A stretch of DNA of 64,000 nt, taken from the NCBI GenBank assembly GCA_013398055.1, contig VZRS01015169.1, positions 434,001 through 498,000 on the forward strand, given 5' to 3'. Source of the DNA: Ifrita kowaldi (lineage: Eukaryota > Chordata > Aves > Passeriformes > Cinclosomatidae). The notes under the pieces are model-generated. The model saw nothing but the letters and a program-made list of their open reading frames with translations, had not been told where the DNA came from and searched no databases. Within the stretch, counting starts at the first letter, position 1, and each line of letters opens with the position of its first letter. Positions 12,968-25,130 of the stretch are shown piece by piece. Position numbers and translations under genes: made by a program.

Positions 12968-15900
12968 GGAAGAAAGTCTCCCTGCTGCGCCTGCCTTTAA
13001 CTTTCCCGAGTGGCTCCTTCCCGTGTCCCGGAACCCTGCCGCTGTGGATATTCCCGCTTAATTCTGTCGGAATTAAGATCCCCATCCAAGTCAGAGGCCA
13101 AGAGGTCACGGCCAGCCAGCCAAAACGTGTTCAGTGCACCCAAAATCTGTCTCCGAGTGGGCACTACACGATGGGGACATGAAAGAGAACCCTGGGACAC
13201 GGCATAGCCTGCACAGACTTTGGGAATGAACCCAAACAAAGACATTTGGGGATGAAATATGTGTTTACACACTGGGGTACACACTGGGATTAAATAGATT
13301 TCTTTTGTATATTTATCACTGGGATTATTTTGCGTTTCTTCAAAACAGATGACGTGAACCACAGCACAGCGGCTTGAGTCATCTGAGGGATGGAAAGCTT
13401 CAGCCTGATCCGGGGAGCTCAGTAATTTGAGGAGCTGAGCATTCGGCATCCCCTGGGCTGCGAAGACAGACCCTTCCCCTGCAAAATCCCCAGCCTCAGA
13501 AGCCCCAGCAGGAAGAATGTTGGGTGCTCAGTAGATGGTGCTATTTCCACCGAATTTATGCTAAATAACCCACTGCCCCAGGCTGGGGAGGGCAGCGAGT
13601 GAGTTGGAAGAAACACGTTTTCTGTGAGGCAGGGCTGAAATCCGGAGGACTGGTATATGCTAAAGAAAAAGACTGTTCAGGTCTTTGTGTGCAGCTGTTC
13701 TTCCACTAGGAATAAACGGCAGCCGGGGTGAAACCTAGGAAATAGATGAAATCCAGGGCACCAGGGGCCATTGTCACATCTGGCTCAATTCAAGCCTGCT
13801 GCCAAGCACCAACATACACAATCTGAACTTCCTGTGAACAGATGAAATGTTAAAAAATACTCAATGCTCCTCCAGAAGTCTCTTGTGACATGCCAAGTTG
13901 GACAACCATTTGTGTTGTCCATGTTCACAGTGTCCCCCCGGCAATGGGCAGCCTCATTGCCCAGCATTCTTTCCATTACAGGAGTGTTGTGAGATATAGT
14001 TGTTCTGTATGTGGTGCTCATGGACACTGTATGAAGAAAAACCTCATAAAAATTGATTTTTATTTAAAATAATTGTGGTAAAATTATGTGCCTGGATGAA
14101 TGAGGCAGTATAAATATTGATTAGTTCCCTGGTCTGTGAGCAACCCTCCATCTGAAGCCTGGGAGGGGGAAATAGTTTATGGCCAGAAAATTGCAAACAG
14201 CAACGAAATAAAATTAATTGCAAGGCCAGCAGAATGCTGGATTTCCCTATCTTTTGCATTCTTGACCTTACAGACCTCTCCGTATCATTGCTGTATGCAA
14301 GCATTAACCATTTGTACTCTAAAGACACTTTGTAGTAGCCCTGATCAAGTTTTTATCTCTGTTGCCTTAGACACTGCACAGGCAGTTGTCCCTGTTCTGA
14401 AATCTGACACCTTCCATCAGTGTTTCCCAACCCTTCCTCGGCTCAGACAGATATTTTGTTGTGATATGTATGATCTTCCCAGCAGATCCTGCACATCCAC
14501 ACCTTTAAATGGAATGTAACACTTTTCTGAAGCAAAATTACAAAAAAACTTTGCATCTCTTGCCATGGCTTGTCAAAGGAGCATGGGCGTTTTTCATGGT
14601 GTTTTGTTCCAGAGTTACATTCATTTTAAGTGTGTGGTTATGCAGCATCATTGACAGGTGCAGATTTAGCAAAGTCCACACACACACATGATTCTCTTGT
14701 GTTTTGTGAAATTACTGTAATGCTGTGCAACCCCTAAGCTATCATGGCTGTATCCAGACCTGAAAAATATTGCTGGACATAAGCGAGAAAGGGGAAGATT
14801 TGGGAGAGGCAGAAAGCTGAAAGGACACACCAAGGACACACCTGAAGACCAGCAATGGCTGAGATCAACCTGTTGTCATGTTGTCTTAATTCCTCACTCA
14901 GTGCCTCATAAAAGACAGTGGTCAAATGATAGCTCTGAGTCAAACATCTCACAGGCAATTTAAGGGATAACTTGAGTCATCACATTGCCTGGTTTTGGTG
15001 CAACAGCTGCCTGGTACCTCAGACCCCTGGCAGGGGAATGAGTCAGTCCAGCTCAGCTGCAGCCCCTGAGAGAGGAACACGAGTGGTCAGCATTGTCTCC
15101 CATCTGTGAGCCACTCAGATTCCTGGAATTCCTATTCCTTCTTTAAGGCACATTGTATGTGCCTCTTGCCTTTTGACCACATGAAAATTACAGTCCTTGG
15201 TTCATGTGATGAAGAAATTTGGCCACAACTGCATTTTACTCATGACAAACCTTCTCCCCCTAGCACTGTGGGTACTGAAACTCTAGAAAGCACTCGAAAA
15301 AGCCTCAGGGATCTTTCTAGATGAAAAGCAATATATAAATGCAAAACATTACCATTTTATTTTAAATGAAAAGCAGTGTATTGGAATAAAAAAAAATTAA
15401 TAAACTGGCTGCACTTTAGACAAAATGATTCACTGGAAATACTTAACATGAAAAAATTCCCTTCTTATTAATATTATAGCCAAAAGTGCATAGACATTCT
15501 ATCATATGATTGTCACGGGACATATGTAGTATGTACTTTGGCATTTTGGTATCTCATGAATCAAGTATTATGTAATTTAATTGCCTATTACTGTTTGTAT
15601 TTCTTTTTAGTCAAACTGCAGAATTAAAAGCAAAATCATCCTTTAATTTAAATCCCTCTTTGTGAGGCAGGGAATTGCATTTTACGCCATGCCCGCGCCA
15701 TACCTGGCCTTTGAGTATTACCACATTGTAACCTTAAATAACAGTAAGAACAATTTTAGTGTAGCAGAAACAAAGTGGAGTATTTTACAGGGACAGACAC
15801 AAGTGGAGTCAGCTGCTGTGGGATTCCCCTTGCTTAGTTTTAGCTGTCTGCAAGCAGACATCTCGTCTAAGCAGGTCATGATGTCTGGGTTAGAGGTAGG

Positions 15901-16894
15901 TACCCTCGGAGAGAGATTTGTGCCTCCTACCCTAATTGTCTGTATTAGAACAGGATTAATTGCTTTGGAAGTGCTTCTGCTGGTTGTATGAGGCAGCACC
16001 CGACCAGCTTCAGCTAGATGCCTTCCTCAGAATTTCTTTAGCTTTGTGTAATTCCTTCATCCAGAGTGACAAAATTCCTCCCCATTGCCTGCTCCCCTTT
16101 GCAAACAGGAGTTGAGTGCTGCCTGTACACGAGGATTTTTATTCTATATAATGCGGGGAAGCACTGACTTGAATCATAGGAGACTGTGGTTTTCTTTATT
16201 CCCCTGTAGCCACTTTAAATGTAATTTTTTTCCTAGATTTTTAATTTAGTAGAAGGAAATCAACTGGAATGCAGGTTGCTATGAATGTTTTTCCATACCG
16301 TAGTTCTGCAGAAACATCAGTTAAGTATTTGAAGAAACATCTGCTATGCACATAGATGTATGAATATATATATAGGAGCTGAACAATATGACTTTGGAGC
16401 TTACAGGGTTTTCTTTACACAAAGCCAGGGGCATAAAAGGGATTTCCTCCAAGTTTTCCTGTGTATTAATAATGAAGATCAGGATGCCACCTTTGCTTCC
16501 TCCCCTTCTGAGCATACAGTGAAAGGAAATGGTTCTGGATCGAATCACAAAGAGCAGTGGAAAAAAACAGACTACACTCCACGCTGGCACTCAGAAGTTT
16601 AATTATCCAGCATGCTGCATCTTTATGGAAGAAGTAGACAGATAAATCCCATATGTTAATAGTTGGCCCCCTGTGGCTGACCTTTGGCTCAAATATTCCA
16701 TATTGTGATTAATGTCACACAGTTGGATCCAAAACATGCTCATTCCCCAGGCTGCAGAAAAAAAGGGGATTTAATTTACCTTCCCACAGCAGAGTTTCAT
16801 TTGATCACTCCTTTGGAGACTGATTTTATCCCTGCCTGTAGTCTGGCCTCTGAAGAGCTGTTCTGCACTCCCTTTGCTAGGACTTAAGACCCAA

Positions 16895-16995
16895 CTTCTC
16901 ATATTCCCTCCACTACTGACTCACTGGGCAATCTGAAATAAGTAATTTTGCCTCAGGTTCTGGTCCAGTAGAACAGAAGATAACTATGACTTCCT
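16895..16995 (+). mobile_element. Possible MIR-like SINE relic
   Basis: The order CTACTGACTCACTGGGCAA, then AAGTAATTTTGCCTCAGGTTC, then a GATAACTATGA stretch parallels the MIR consensus around its core (a 'ctgactcactgtgtgac ... aagtcactt ... gcctcagtttcc ... gataata' layout). The copy is very diverged. It was recognised by eye only. Confidence 0.35.
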
Positions 16996-18173
16996 TGCTG
17001 ACACAGTTTGAACTTGCAGATGGAAGATGCTAAGCGAGGTTCATCTTCAGACAAAATTAGGTATTGACCTCTAGAACCTCAAGGTCTCACAAGATTAGGT
17101 CACAAAATTATAGATATGCTTGGATTGTGGTTTTCTGGCCACCTTCTCCCTTAATATTGCAATTTTTGTGTGCCATTGTTTGCCTTCTCATGTCATTATA
17201 GTGATCTTACATCATTCTAGTAACACAAACTGTACCCCTGGCACTGGCATAGGCAAGCGGGCACCAAGATCTCTGAGCCTACATGTCAGTTTGATCCTGA
17301 AGGACACAGGATCTGTGGAAAGGATACACATCCTATGTATAATACAGAGACACAGTGCCTAGCGTTCCATAGCACTTTTCTGGGGAAATCAGATCCTCAA
17401 ACATACATTTACAAGTGGGCTCAGGGTTGTAATGCAGAACATTTTAACAGACTCAACAACGTGTCACAGGCATCCTCTGTAGGGTCAAAACCTTGAGGTG
17501 CTGCGAGTAATTATACCAGAATTCCTCCCATTTGACTTCTCTAGAGTGAGGTCTGACTCAGGAGGCCTCATACAGCTAATTAAGCCATTGCTAAAATTGC
17601 CACAGCCCTCAAGTTAGTTTAGACTGAGCCTGTATTTTTGCCTGCCTCTTAGATGAGGTGAAGCAACAAAGCCTGATGAAGGCTTGGAAACTGCTCCTGC
17701 TCCTGTGGAGATCATGAGGAATTTCGCTTCAACTGGGCCTAAAAAGATATGCCCAGCTGTCTTCCCAGGGATGACACAGGAAAGTCTGTGAAAATACAGC
17801 TGTAGTAGCTGGAGACCCAGAAAAACATGAGACAAAGCCTCTGAGGAGGTCTGTCCCTCCCTCCAGCAGGGACACATCTGGACTGTTGTGCAGGCTGGGC
17901 AAATTTTTCCATTCCCAAGCTGGTTTATTTACCCAGGGCGACAGGCTGTTAGCAGACTGTACTCAGGGTGGCCCTATAGCAGTGGGAGCAGACAATCTCA
18001 TGTCATTTCCCACTACAAGAAATAATCAAATGCTCTTTCCTCCATGAAAGGAAAGATGGGCAGATATTCTCTGTGCTCTAAGCCATAAAGTACATGCAAA
18101 TTGCAAGGGACGAGTAGCTTTATTTCTGTCTTTTGTGCAGTAATGATTGCACTCTGGAGACTCTCCATGGGCC

Positions 18174-18204
18174 ATGTAAACACGTGCAGAGGATCATGCA
18201 CGTG
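18174..18204. promoter_or_regulatory. Forkhead-like site plus inverted pair of CACGTG E-boxes
   Basis: TGTAAACA (18174-18181) fits a forkhead (FOX) site and overlaps the first base of CACGTGCA (18181-18188). After 8 bases, the exact reverse complement TGCACGTG follows (18197-18204). Each arm contains a canonical CACGTG E-box, of the kind bound by USF, MYC/MAX or CLOCK/BMAL1. CpG-containing E-boxes kept in CpG-poor DNA are suggestive of function, but binding is not shown. Confidence 0.3.
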
Positions 18205-18262
18205 GATCAAGACTCTACAGAGTCTTCCAGGATCTCAAAGTCCAGAATCACAGGACACAACT

Positions 18263-18316
18263 TGTCCTGGTTTTGGCTGGGATAGAGTTAATTTTCCTCC
18301 TAGCAGCTGGTACTGT
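18263..18316 (+). mobile_element. Truncated avian endogenous retrovirus LTR fragment
   Basis: The block starts TGTCCTGGTTTTGGCTGGGA and runs on through an 'atagagttaattttc' stretch to an AGCTGGTACTG segment. This matches the start of an LTR family that is abundant in songbird and other neoavian genomes. Only about 54 bases are recognisable. No internal retroviral gene, primer-binding site or second LTR follows, so it is a decayed, truncated LTR piece with no coding capacity. The exact family name cannot be assigned from sequence reading alone. Confidence 0.65.
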
Positions 18317-18871
18317 AAGATATCAATCACCATGGTGTTTGTAGCATGCCCATCACAAGAATATATAAGCATGTCTAATTTAGAAATGAAAAAGGTTTCA
18401 AAAGGTGCCAACCCTTGCTGAAGTTAATTGGAGAATTAGAGATCACCATGCCTAAAAATAAAGTTAAAAAAAAGAACAAAAAACCCCAGCTGCTGGCCTT
18501 TGATATCTAAAGCAGAAAGTTGAATCTCCAGGTGTTGAGTTCTCTATATTTCTATGTGGGATTTCCTATGCAGAAGTCCATGAATATGGGTTATGCTGTG
18601 CCAAGCAGAGAGAGTTGAGCAAGCTCAGTATCTCAGACTCTCTGTGCAAGCTCTGCAGAACTGGTGGGTACGTGCCCAAATAGTTTTGAATGTAGGTAAA
18701 TCTCCTTGCATGGGCAGATTTGCCCAGTTTATTATACCACAACAGTTGTTGAGCACCTAGAAATCCAAGCTGCTCTGGTTTTCCATAATTTCCTAGAAAA
18801 ACAGAAAAAGCCACAGGATGGCAGATGATTTAAAGAAGTGATGGGGTTGACAGATTTCCAAGCCAACACAC

Positions 18872-18945
18872 TGGGCTAGTAGCAGTTCTGGGAACAGGAG
18901 TCAGAACTCTGGGTTCTCACTGTCCCAGTAACAGGCAGGTTGCAC
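18872..18945 (+). mobile_element. MIR-like ancient SINE relic
   Basis: The segment GGAGTCAGAACTCTGGGTTCT followed by a CACTGTCCCAGT stretch fits the head region of the sauropsid MIR family, where a 'gggagtcaggactcctgggttct' sequence is usual and lies next to the tRNA-related B box. The preceding 'ctagtagcagttctgggaac' also keeps the expected order. Family recognition is by eye. Confidence 0.42.
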
Positions 18946-21394
18946 ACTGGAGTGTGTGTCCACCCCAAAACTGGGTGTGTGATCAGCACATGGCATCTCT
19001 GGCTGGCTCAGGCCCATCTTAGGCAGTCACACGATGAATTTCTGCCTGGATTATCTCTGGTCCTGCATGCAGTTCGGATTTCTGGGGTCATTCTTCCTGG
19101 GGAAGTTGTGCTAAAATAAGTTCAAAGTCTCTCTGATTCTTTCTCAGTGAGTCATTCATCATGGGAGTGCTTGTCTTGGTCCTCTAGACACATGGGGAGA
19201 ACTGTGGGAAGAAGCTGAAGAGACAGAGTAAATGGGATAGAATCCCAGGGGAAGCCAGAGCCATAGCCTGCACTCCCAGCCATGGCTGAGAAGCTGGGTT
19301 GTGTGTGAGTGTATTGTGTACAATCAAGAAAGAAAATAGGGGGAACGCTGTATCAGAGCCTTCAGCAGTGGGTAGTGAAGGCACCGTGTGAGCACAATAG
19401 GTCCATTTCAGCTTAATCAGTTTAGAATTTCAGCTGAGTCTCTTGTCACCAATTCTGCTACAAATAATAATGGAGTAATGACAGCAAAGCAAGCGATTAA
19501 CTGAAATAGGTTTCAAACTTTTTTCCTGGTTTCTCACTTGAAATAAATCATTATTCTGTCCCTAACTCTTCATTTTTATTGTCTGCCTCCTGTGGTTTAG
19601 TAACCAGCTGGTATTCCTTATGAAGAAATCAGCAGGTTGATTGACGCTGTGGATACCCTGAAGTCCTCTGAGGCTTTCTTATTGACTGACCATATCTTAG
19701 ATAGGGTTGCCAGTAAATTATAGCTCTGCTTAAGAGCATCTGCCTCAGGGCTGCTCTCCCCTCATTATAAATCCTGATCTAATCCTGCATGTCTCCTCAA
19801 TTATTGGAGAGTACAATTCAAGAAGTGGCTTCCCCAGTGAACACAGAATGAGACAAACTATTCCTACATAAGGTAAACATGACTACTCAGGAGTGAAGCT
19901 AAGCATTTTCAGGCCAATCTCCTTCTGATTTTCACGTGGTTTCCAAAGGAAAACATCACCACTCCTGTTAATGTTGGCTGTTATTTCACCACAATCAGTT
20001 CTGAAAATCAGTTTGAAAGTTCTACCTGTCAATGGAACTGCTTTTAAGTATTTCTAACTGCAAGAACCACGTGTTTGACAATTCAGGTGGCAACCTTAAG
20101 AAAGGTATTGGGTAAGTCACTTTAGAGTCCCCAGTCTACCACAGAAAGCCTTGGGAGATGCTTCATGGCCATGCTGAAAAATAGGAAAGACATTTAACTT
20201 ATGAGATCGATGAATGTGAGAGAGCAAATGGAAAAGGGACAAGCTTATCTCAACGCTTTTTGTGCTAGGCAGATAAATTATGTTCTGGATTGCTGGATGA
20301 GTTCAACATATCAATGCTGATGGACATAAGTTACTGCATCTTGTAATTCCATGAACCAAAATACCTCATTTGTGGAGGCATCCTATTATACTGACTAAAG
20401 GGTGAGTAAAGGAGCCTGTTAGTGCTCCTGTTGGATCAGTACCTTCTCCAAGTTCCAGTAACTGAGACAACTGCTGTCACTTTCTGTGGTCTTCCACACA
20501 CACCACAGCACCCAAGTCCAGCTTTGCAGGTCCTGCTTGAGCACTGGCCTGTCTTGAACCTCGCCTTTTGTGAGAACCTTTTCTCTGGAAAAACCCTTAC
20601 ACTGCATGTTGACTTTTTGCAAATATAAAAACTATGTTTGAGCACTGTTAGATGAGTGACTTTATTTCCAGCTTTGTATTTTCACCAGGATAAATGGGAA
20701 GAAACAGAAGAATTTATTTCACCCAGGGGAAAATGTGCATCTAGGAATGAAATTAATGGAATCTGTGAACTGCAGTGAGGTTATGTGGCAGTTTGACTCA
20801 ATGTAACATTAATGACTTATTCTAATTATGTGCTAAAGTCCCAGATTATGTTTATTCCACAGCATTTCCTTTCATCTAAGAGACCTTTATTGTTCACCCA
20901 GCTCCAAACACAGAGTGAATTTTGACATCTCTGGTGGGAAATCAACAGTCTGTCTTGTTGCTGCTGTCATCTATGTGAGGTGTTTGCTTGACCATTAATT
21001 TGTGCCAAGCTAGATTGGGATGTCAGGCAGCAGGCAGAGGAGCATTCATCCGAGGGTGTGGTGGGACTACACACAGATCATCCTTCCTCAGCCTACATGC
21101 CAGCCCAAGGAAGCACTGCCTGTCCTGGGACAGGCCTCACAGGGTCCTCTTGGGAACCCTTCTTGTACTTCCTCCTGATCAAGACACAGAAAGTCTGTAA
21201 GAGTGGCTGCAGTGTCCAGGTTAAAAATCTGTCATGACCCATTTACAAAAGTAAATTCCCAAGGAGTACTACAAGAAAAGGGCAAACATACATGATACTC
21301 CAATCACAGTCTCTAGACATCCACAGCCTCCTGAACTGACTGCAGATTTCTACTAATTTCTACAAATAGATGAAGATTTCTAGATATAACCCTC

Positions 21395-21640
21395 CATTGA
21401 TCATTTTCCCCTTGAACCTGTCCAGCCTCCCCTTAAATTCATGTGAGACTCTGGCAGTATCATTTGGGAAGAAATTCCAAAGCTCAATAATCTTCTCATT
21501 CTGCACTGAAAATTTTTTTGTAAATGTTAATCACTCTCCCATAGTACAATTCTTACAGGAAACATTATCCTACAATCAATGGAGACGAACTTCTCTAGGC
21601 TTCTCTGGTGTTGGAGCTCAGTAGTATTGTTTAACCTAAG
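21395..21640 (-). mobile_element. Possible very old CR1/LINE remnant, reversed
   Basis: Around 21465-21530 the order GGAAGAAATTCCAAAGCTCA, then a CTTCTC...CTGCACTGAA stretch, then a TTTTTTTGTAAATG run resembles reversed, highly diverged CR1-type 3' sequence known from reptiles and birds ('aggagttccacagtttaa ... gtgaagaagtatttcctttt'). The match is faint and needs a profile search. Confidence 0.25.
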
Positions 21641-24600
21641 CCCCCTCAAAATCAGCAAGAGATTCTTAATTTTAGTTAGGTCCACAATTCCTGGCTGACT
21701 GGAAAAAATTGTCCAAATTACAATTTAGTCAAAGTGAGGCTTCACCTCTCCCGAAGTATCCGGTATCCTTTACTGCAGTTCTGGCTTTGTAATCCTGCTT
21801 TAGTTTGTAGCAGGATTCATCAAAACAATAATTTCACTTCAAAAAAAGCTACAGAGTGTTTTTTAAGGAAAGATGAAAGGCTGAATGGTGATTGGGGCTA
21901 CCCCACTACAATTACTGAAACAAATAGGTCCAATAAAAAGCACTGCTGTCATTTACATGGCTACAGGACTCATCTTGCTAAATTGTGGTCCCTTTTATCA
22001 AAGGATTTAAATCTGAATTATCTCCTTGTAATTCCCTCAAATTTATACCATTTGTATTCTGGTTTTAGTCTGCTGTTTCTTCTGTGCTATTAACTAAGGC
22101 AGAGGCACCCCATAAATACAGCATACTTCAGTGGACTCCCTTATTTATGTACTTACAGATAACTTTAACATTTCCCCAAACAAGATGCACCACTGTGACC
22201 CATAGAGTCAATACATATTGCATTTGCATTCTTTTATAATGCAAGGCAGTTGTAGAATTACGTACAAATAGACCTCTGGGGGCCTGACCTCCCAGCTGTA
22301 TTAAATAAATCCCCTTAGCACAAAGGAGGAAGAAAAGGAAACAAAGAGCTTCCTGCTGGCTTTTCCTGGAAGCATAGAAGTGAAATAATTCACTTCAGTG
22401 TCCTGTGGAAATAAAGGGTGGTTAGCAAACATCAGAAATCAATCTTTACAAAAACAACAGCCCTAGAAGCGAGAGAGTGGACATCCTGGCTGTAGAGAAG
22501 AGTGGAGTTTTCCCAGTGTATTCCCTCACCATCATGGCCCTGCAGAAAGCATTTAGTCTTTACTCAGACTAAATGTCCTTGAGCTGTGGAAATCATAAGG
22601 GGAAAGTGCACCACTTGGATGGACATAGTTACAGGGTGGGTTTTGGCAGGAGTTTATATAAAATCCTCTGAGAAGAGTTACACTCAGTTGCAAATTTGTC
22701 TTTATTGGTACACATACAGTACTCAAGCTGACTCTGATCTGATAAAAGGAGCTGTTCAGACATAATTTCTGGTTTTCTTGCAAAATATTTAAACAAAAAC
22801 CTGAAAACAATTCTGTTTCAGTTTAAAATCAAACATTTTTTCAGGGTTTGTTCATGTATTAACCAAAACCCACATGCCTTCCTAAAACTTTTAACAAATA
22901 TTTCCATTTAGTCTAAAAACCTGTTTCTGAAGAAAAAAAATTTTCTTTTGGAAATACCAATTCTCCTGGAAAAACTGATGATAGTCTTTTGGTGATACTG
23001 GGCAGACTGTAATGTGGGTGATTCTGTTTGTTCTTCCTTATGGGAGGTTCCTATGCATTAAAGCCTGGATAAATGGCATTTCCATTGCCTGTAGCACCAA
23101 GTCCTCCCCTGTGTGTCTCTCATTGTCTGTACTCCCTGGACTTAATGGCAATGGAGGGATATTTCATTCATCTTCTGTGACAAATGGTGTTTTTCCTTAT
23201 GTTCATTCCCAGAAAGAGACAGAATGGAAAACTAGTATTTTTTTCTAGTTTATGTATGTGTTAACAGAATAAATTTGGGAGAGGGAAGCTCAGCAGTGCT
23301 TACTCATGGCCCCTTGGTTTTGTCCACTGATGTCATTGTCCTGGTCTCACAGCATCCAAAGTGGAGACACACATTTTGTTAGCAGTTAAGTGAATGGAAA
23401 AAAGGCTGGCAAAAGTTTTTCCTGTGGCACATTTCATTTCAGAGACCGCTGAGATCAAGGGATCAGAGGGAGCCAGCTGAAGCTTAGCATGTGTCACCAG
23501 CCCTCCAAGGACCTGCCACATCTTGCATACAAACATGATTTTACCAGTCTGAGCACTGAACCTGAAGCCCTGTTTGCATATGACAGCATATGCCAGATTT
23601 TTGTTTGTGAAATCTAAAGTGGGCATGACTGGGATATAATCAAAAGTCCCTGACTGGGAAATTTTAGACAAATGGTTCTGGTTCTGGTTTCAATCCATCT
23701 CCTTTGTTAATCTTATTATTCAGGGACTACTTAGAGCTATCTCATGCTCATTTAAACTAAATACATAACCCAATTAAAACAATCCTGAGCTATTTAGATC
23801 TATAGAATTAGACTAAATTTCAGTGCTTCTGATATTTTAGATCATTCAGGGCTCCAGTGTGCAAATATCCATATCATCAGTTTATCTTCTCCCATCTCAA
23901 CCATCATTAATATATTGTACATATGGGTTAGGAGATTGTCATATTTCATATATGACACAACAGTTCCGGCCAATTTCTAAATAACTGGATACTGTAATCC
24001 CCTGGTACAGCTCTCTGTCTGACTACAGGATACAGGACTTGAGTCTGCAAATCCACTTGGGTGCCTGGGATCATGGGAATGTGCTGAGGTGATGGCAAGA
24101 CAGGACAGAGGAAAAGGATGGAGTTGGAAGCATTCGGTCTACCAGCACAACAGCTTTTCCTAGCAGAGCTGGAGTCTTACCAAAGGCCTGATGACTTTTT
24201 TCTGCTGTAGGAAATAATCTGCTAACTAGAGAGTTCACAGTGGAAGGAAACAAGGAGAAGGGGGTAGTTAGATGAAACAATGAAATGCTTTTCTCTTCAA
24301 CTGTACTTAAACCCAGGTGCAAGTGGATCTGTTCTGTTAGGAACAGGCAAGCAAGGTACTTCCACGGGATTCTCACAAGGTTGTGATTAAAAACAAGGAA
24401 CGTGCAAGAAATTAGAGTGAGAATTTAACTAAAACAAGGGCAAGAAACTCATGGCAAAGGGAGCTCAGCAGATAATTCCATGCACAATTTGTTCCCTGGA
24501 TTTTGTACCATTTATGTTCACAAACTACTCATGAACAGATTGCAGATATTAAAACAAACAAATGAGGAAATGTTTATTAATTATGGAATAATTGATAAAC

Positions 24601-24756
24601 AATATGTTATGAGTTCGAGATTTTTCTTGATCTCCAAATTGTATCAGCCAGGATTGTGTGACTCATAACTTGCACAGTGTCACTTTGTCACATGAGTCAG
24701 ATGGCTCTGCAGGACAAACCCAGCACAATTTATCTCAGCTTTGATGTATCAGAGAG

Positions 24757-25130
24757 AGAGGGGACCTGGTGGAGCTGGAGAAGGTGCAGAGGAAGACAGC
24801 TGAAGTGAAGGGGATGGAGCAGCTGCCTCACAAGGAAAGGCAGAAAAGGCTGAAACCCCACTGCAGTTCAGAGATAAGGCAGCTGAGCAGGGATATGACT
24901 GAGATCTGCCTGTTCACAAAGGTGGTGGGTCAAAGGACAAAGTTATCCATGCAGCCCTCAATACTGTAACAAGTACAGCAACACAAGAGCTGCTTCCTGG
25001 GGGGATCCATGAGCTGAAGCACTGCTGCCAAGGGTGCTCTGCCTGGGGACACGACGGCACCAGGGAAGCAACCAGGCCTCCCAGGCCATTCTGTGGTTCT
25101 ATGATTCTATGGTTCTATGGTTCTATGGCA
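24757..25130 (+). mobile_element. CR1 LINE 3' fragment with octamer tail
   Basis: The start (GGACCTGGTGGAGCTGGAGA, then GTGCAGAGGAAGACAGCTGA) corresponds to the C-terminal end of CR1 ORF2, where consensus copies read 'ctggagagggtgcagagg'. The body is interrupted by stops and diverged in its middle part. It ends at about 25088-25129 in four tandem octamers of the type TTCTATGG/ATTCTATG, the diagnostic CR1 3' end. It is 5'-truncated, as nearly all CR1 copies are, and cannot encode protein. Confidence 0.75.

Larger units (their letters stand above)
12260..13075. promoter_or_regulatory. CpG island, likely promoter
   Basis: This is the only clear CpG island in the window: GC-rich, dense in CG dinucleotides, and sharply bounded by AT-rich DNA on both sides. 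It holds GC-box-like SP1 sites (GGGCGG near 12430, CCGCCCCGCCCC near 12847). No clear TATA box is visible. Avian CpG islands usually mark gene starts. The two best splice donors inside it (after 12943 and after 12687) both read on the minus strand, which favours leftward transcription. Long frames are open on both strands because GC-rich DNA has few stop codons, so they are not evidence of coding. One base (12775) is N. Confidence 0.8.
13076..18262. other. Unique non-coding DNA, possible regulatory region
   Basis: There is no recognisable exon. The stretch is AT-leaning and almost free of interspersed repeats apart from a weak MIR-like relic near 16900. Parts of it (14040-14230 and 15480-16010) have the look of conserved non-coding DNA: many TAATT/ATTA homeodomain-type cores, little low complexity and no transposon traces. 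Open frames here are short and unconvincing. Confidence 0.45.
18317..24756. other. Unique non-coding DNA with old repeat relics
   Basis: There is no recognisable gene. A MIR-like relic lies near 18872 and a possible very old reversed CR1/LINE segment near 21400. The remaining sequence is AT-leaning and unique. Open frames are at most about 120 codons, none shows domain motifs, and they do not line up with splice sites. Confidence 0.5.

Noticed and set aside
12229..13182. 317-codon plus-strand frame through the CpG island, and several overlapping frames on both strands
   Set aside because: GC-rich DNA contains few stop codons, and frames are open on both strands at once. The translation is low-complexity Pro/Arg/Gly with no domain.
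20105..20150. TTGGGTAAGTCACTTTAGAG, similar to the MIR core
   Set aside because: The flanks do not continue the MIR order, and the short match is too weak to call.
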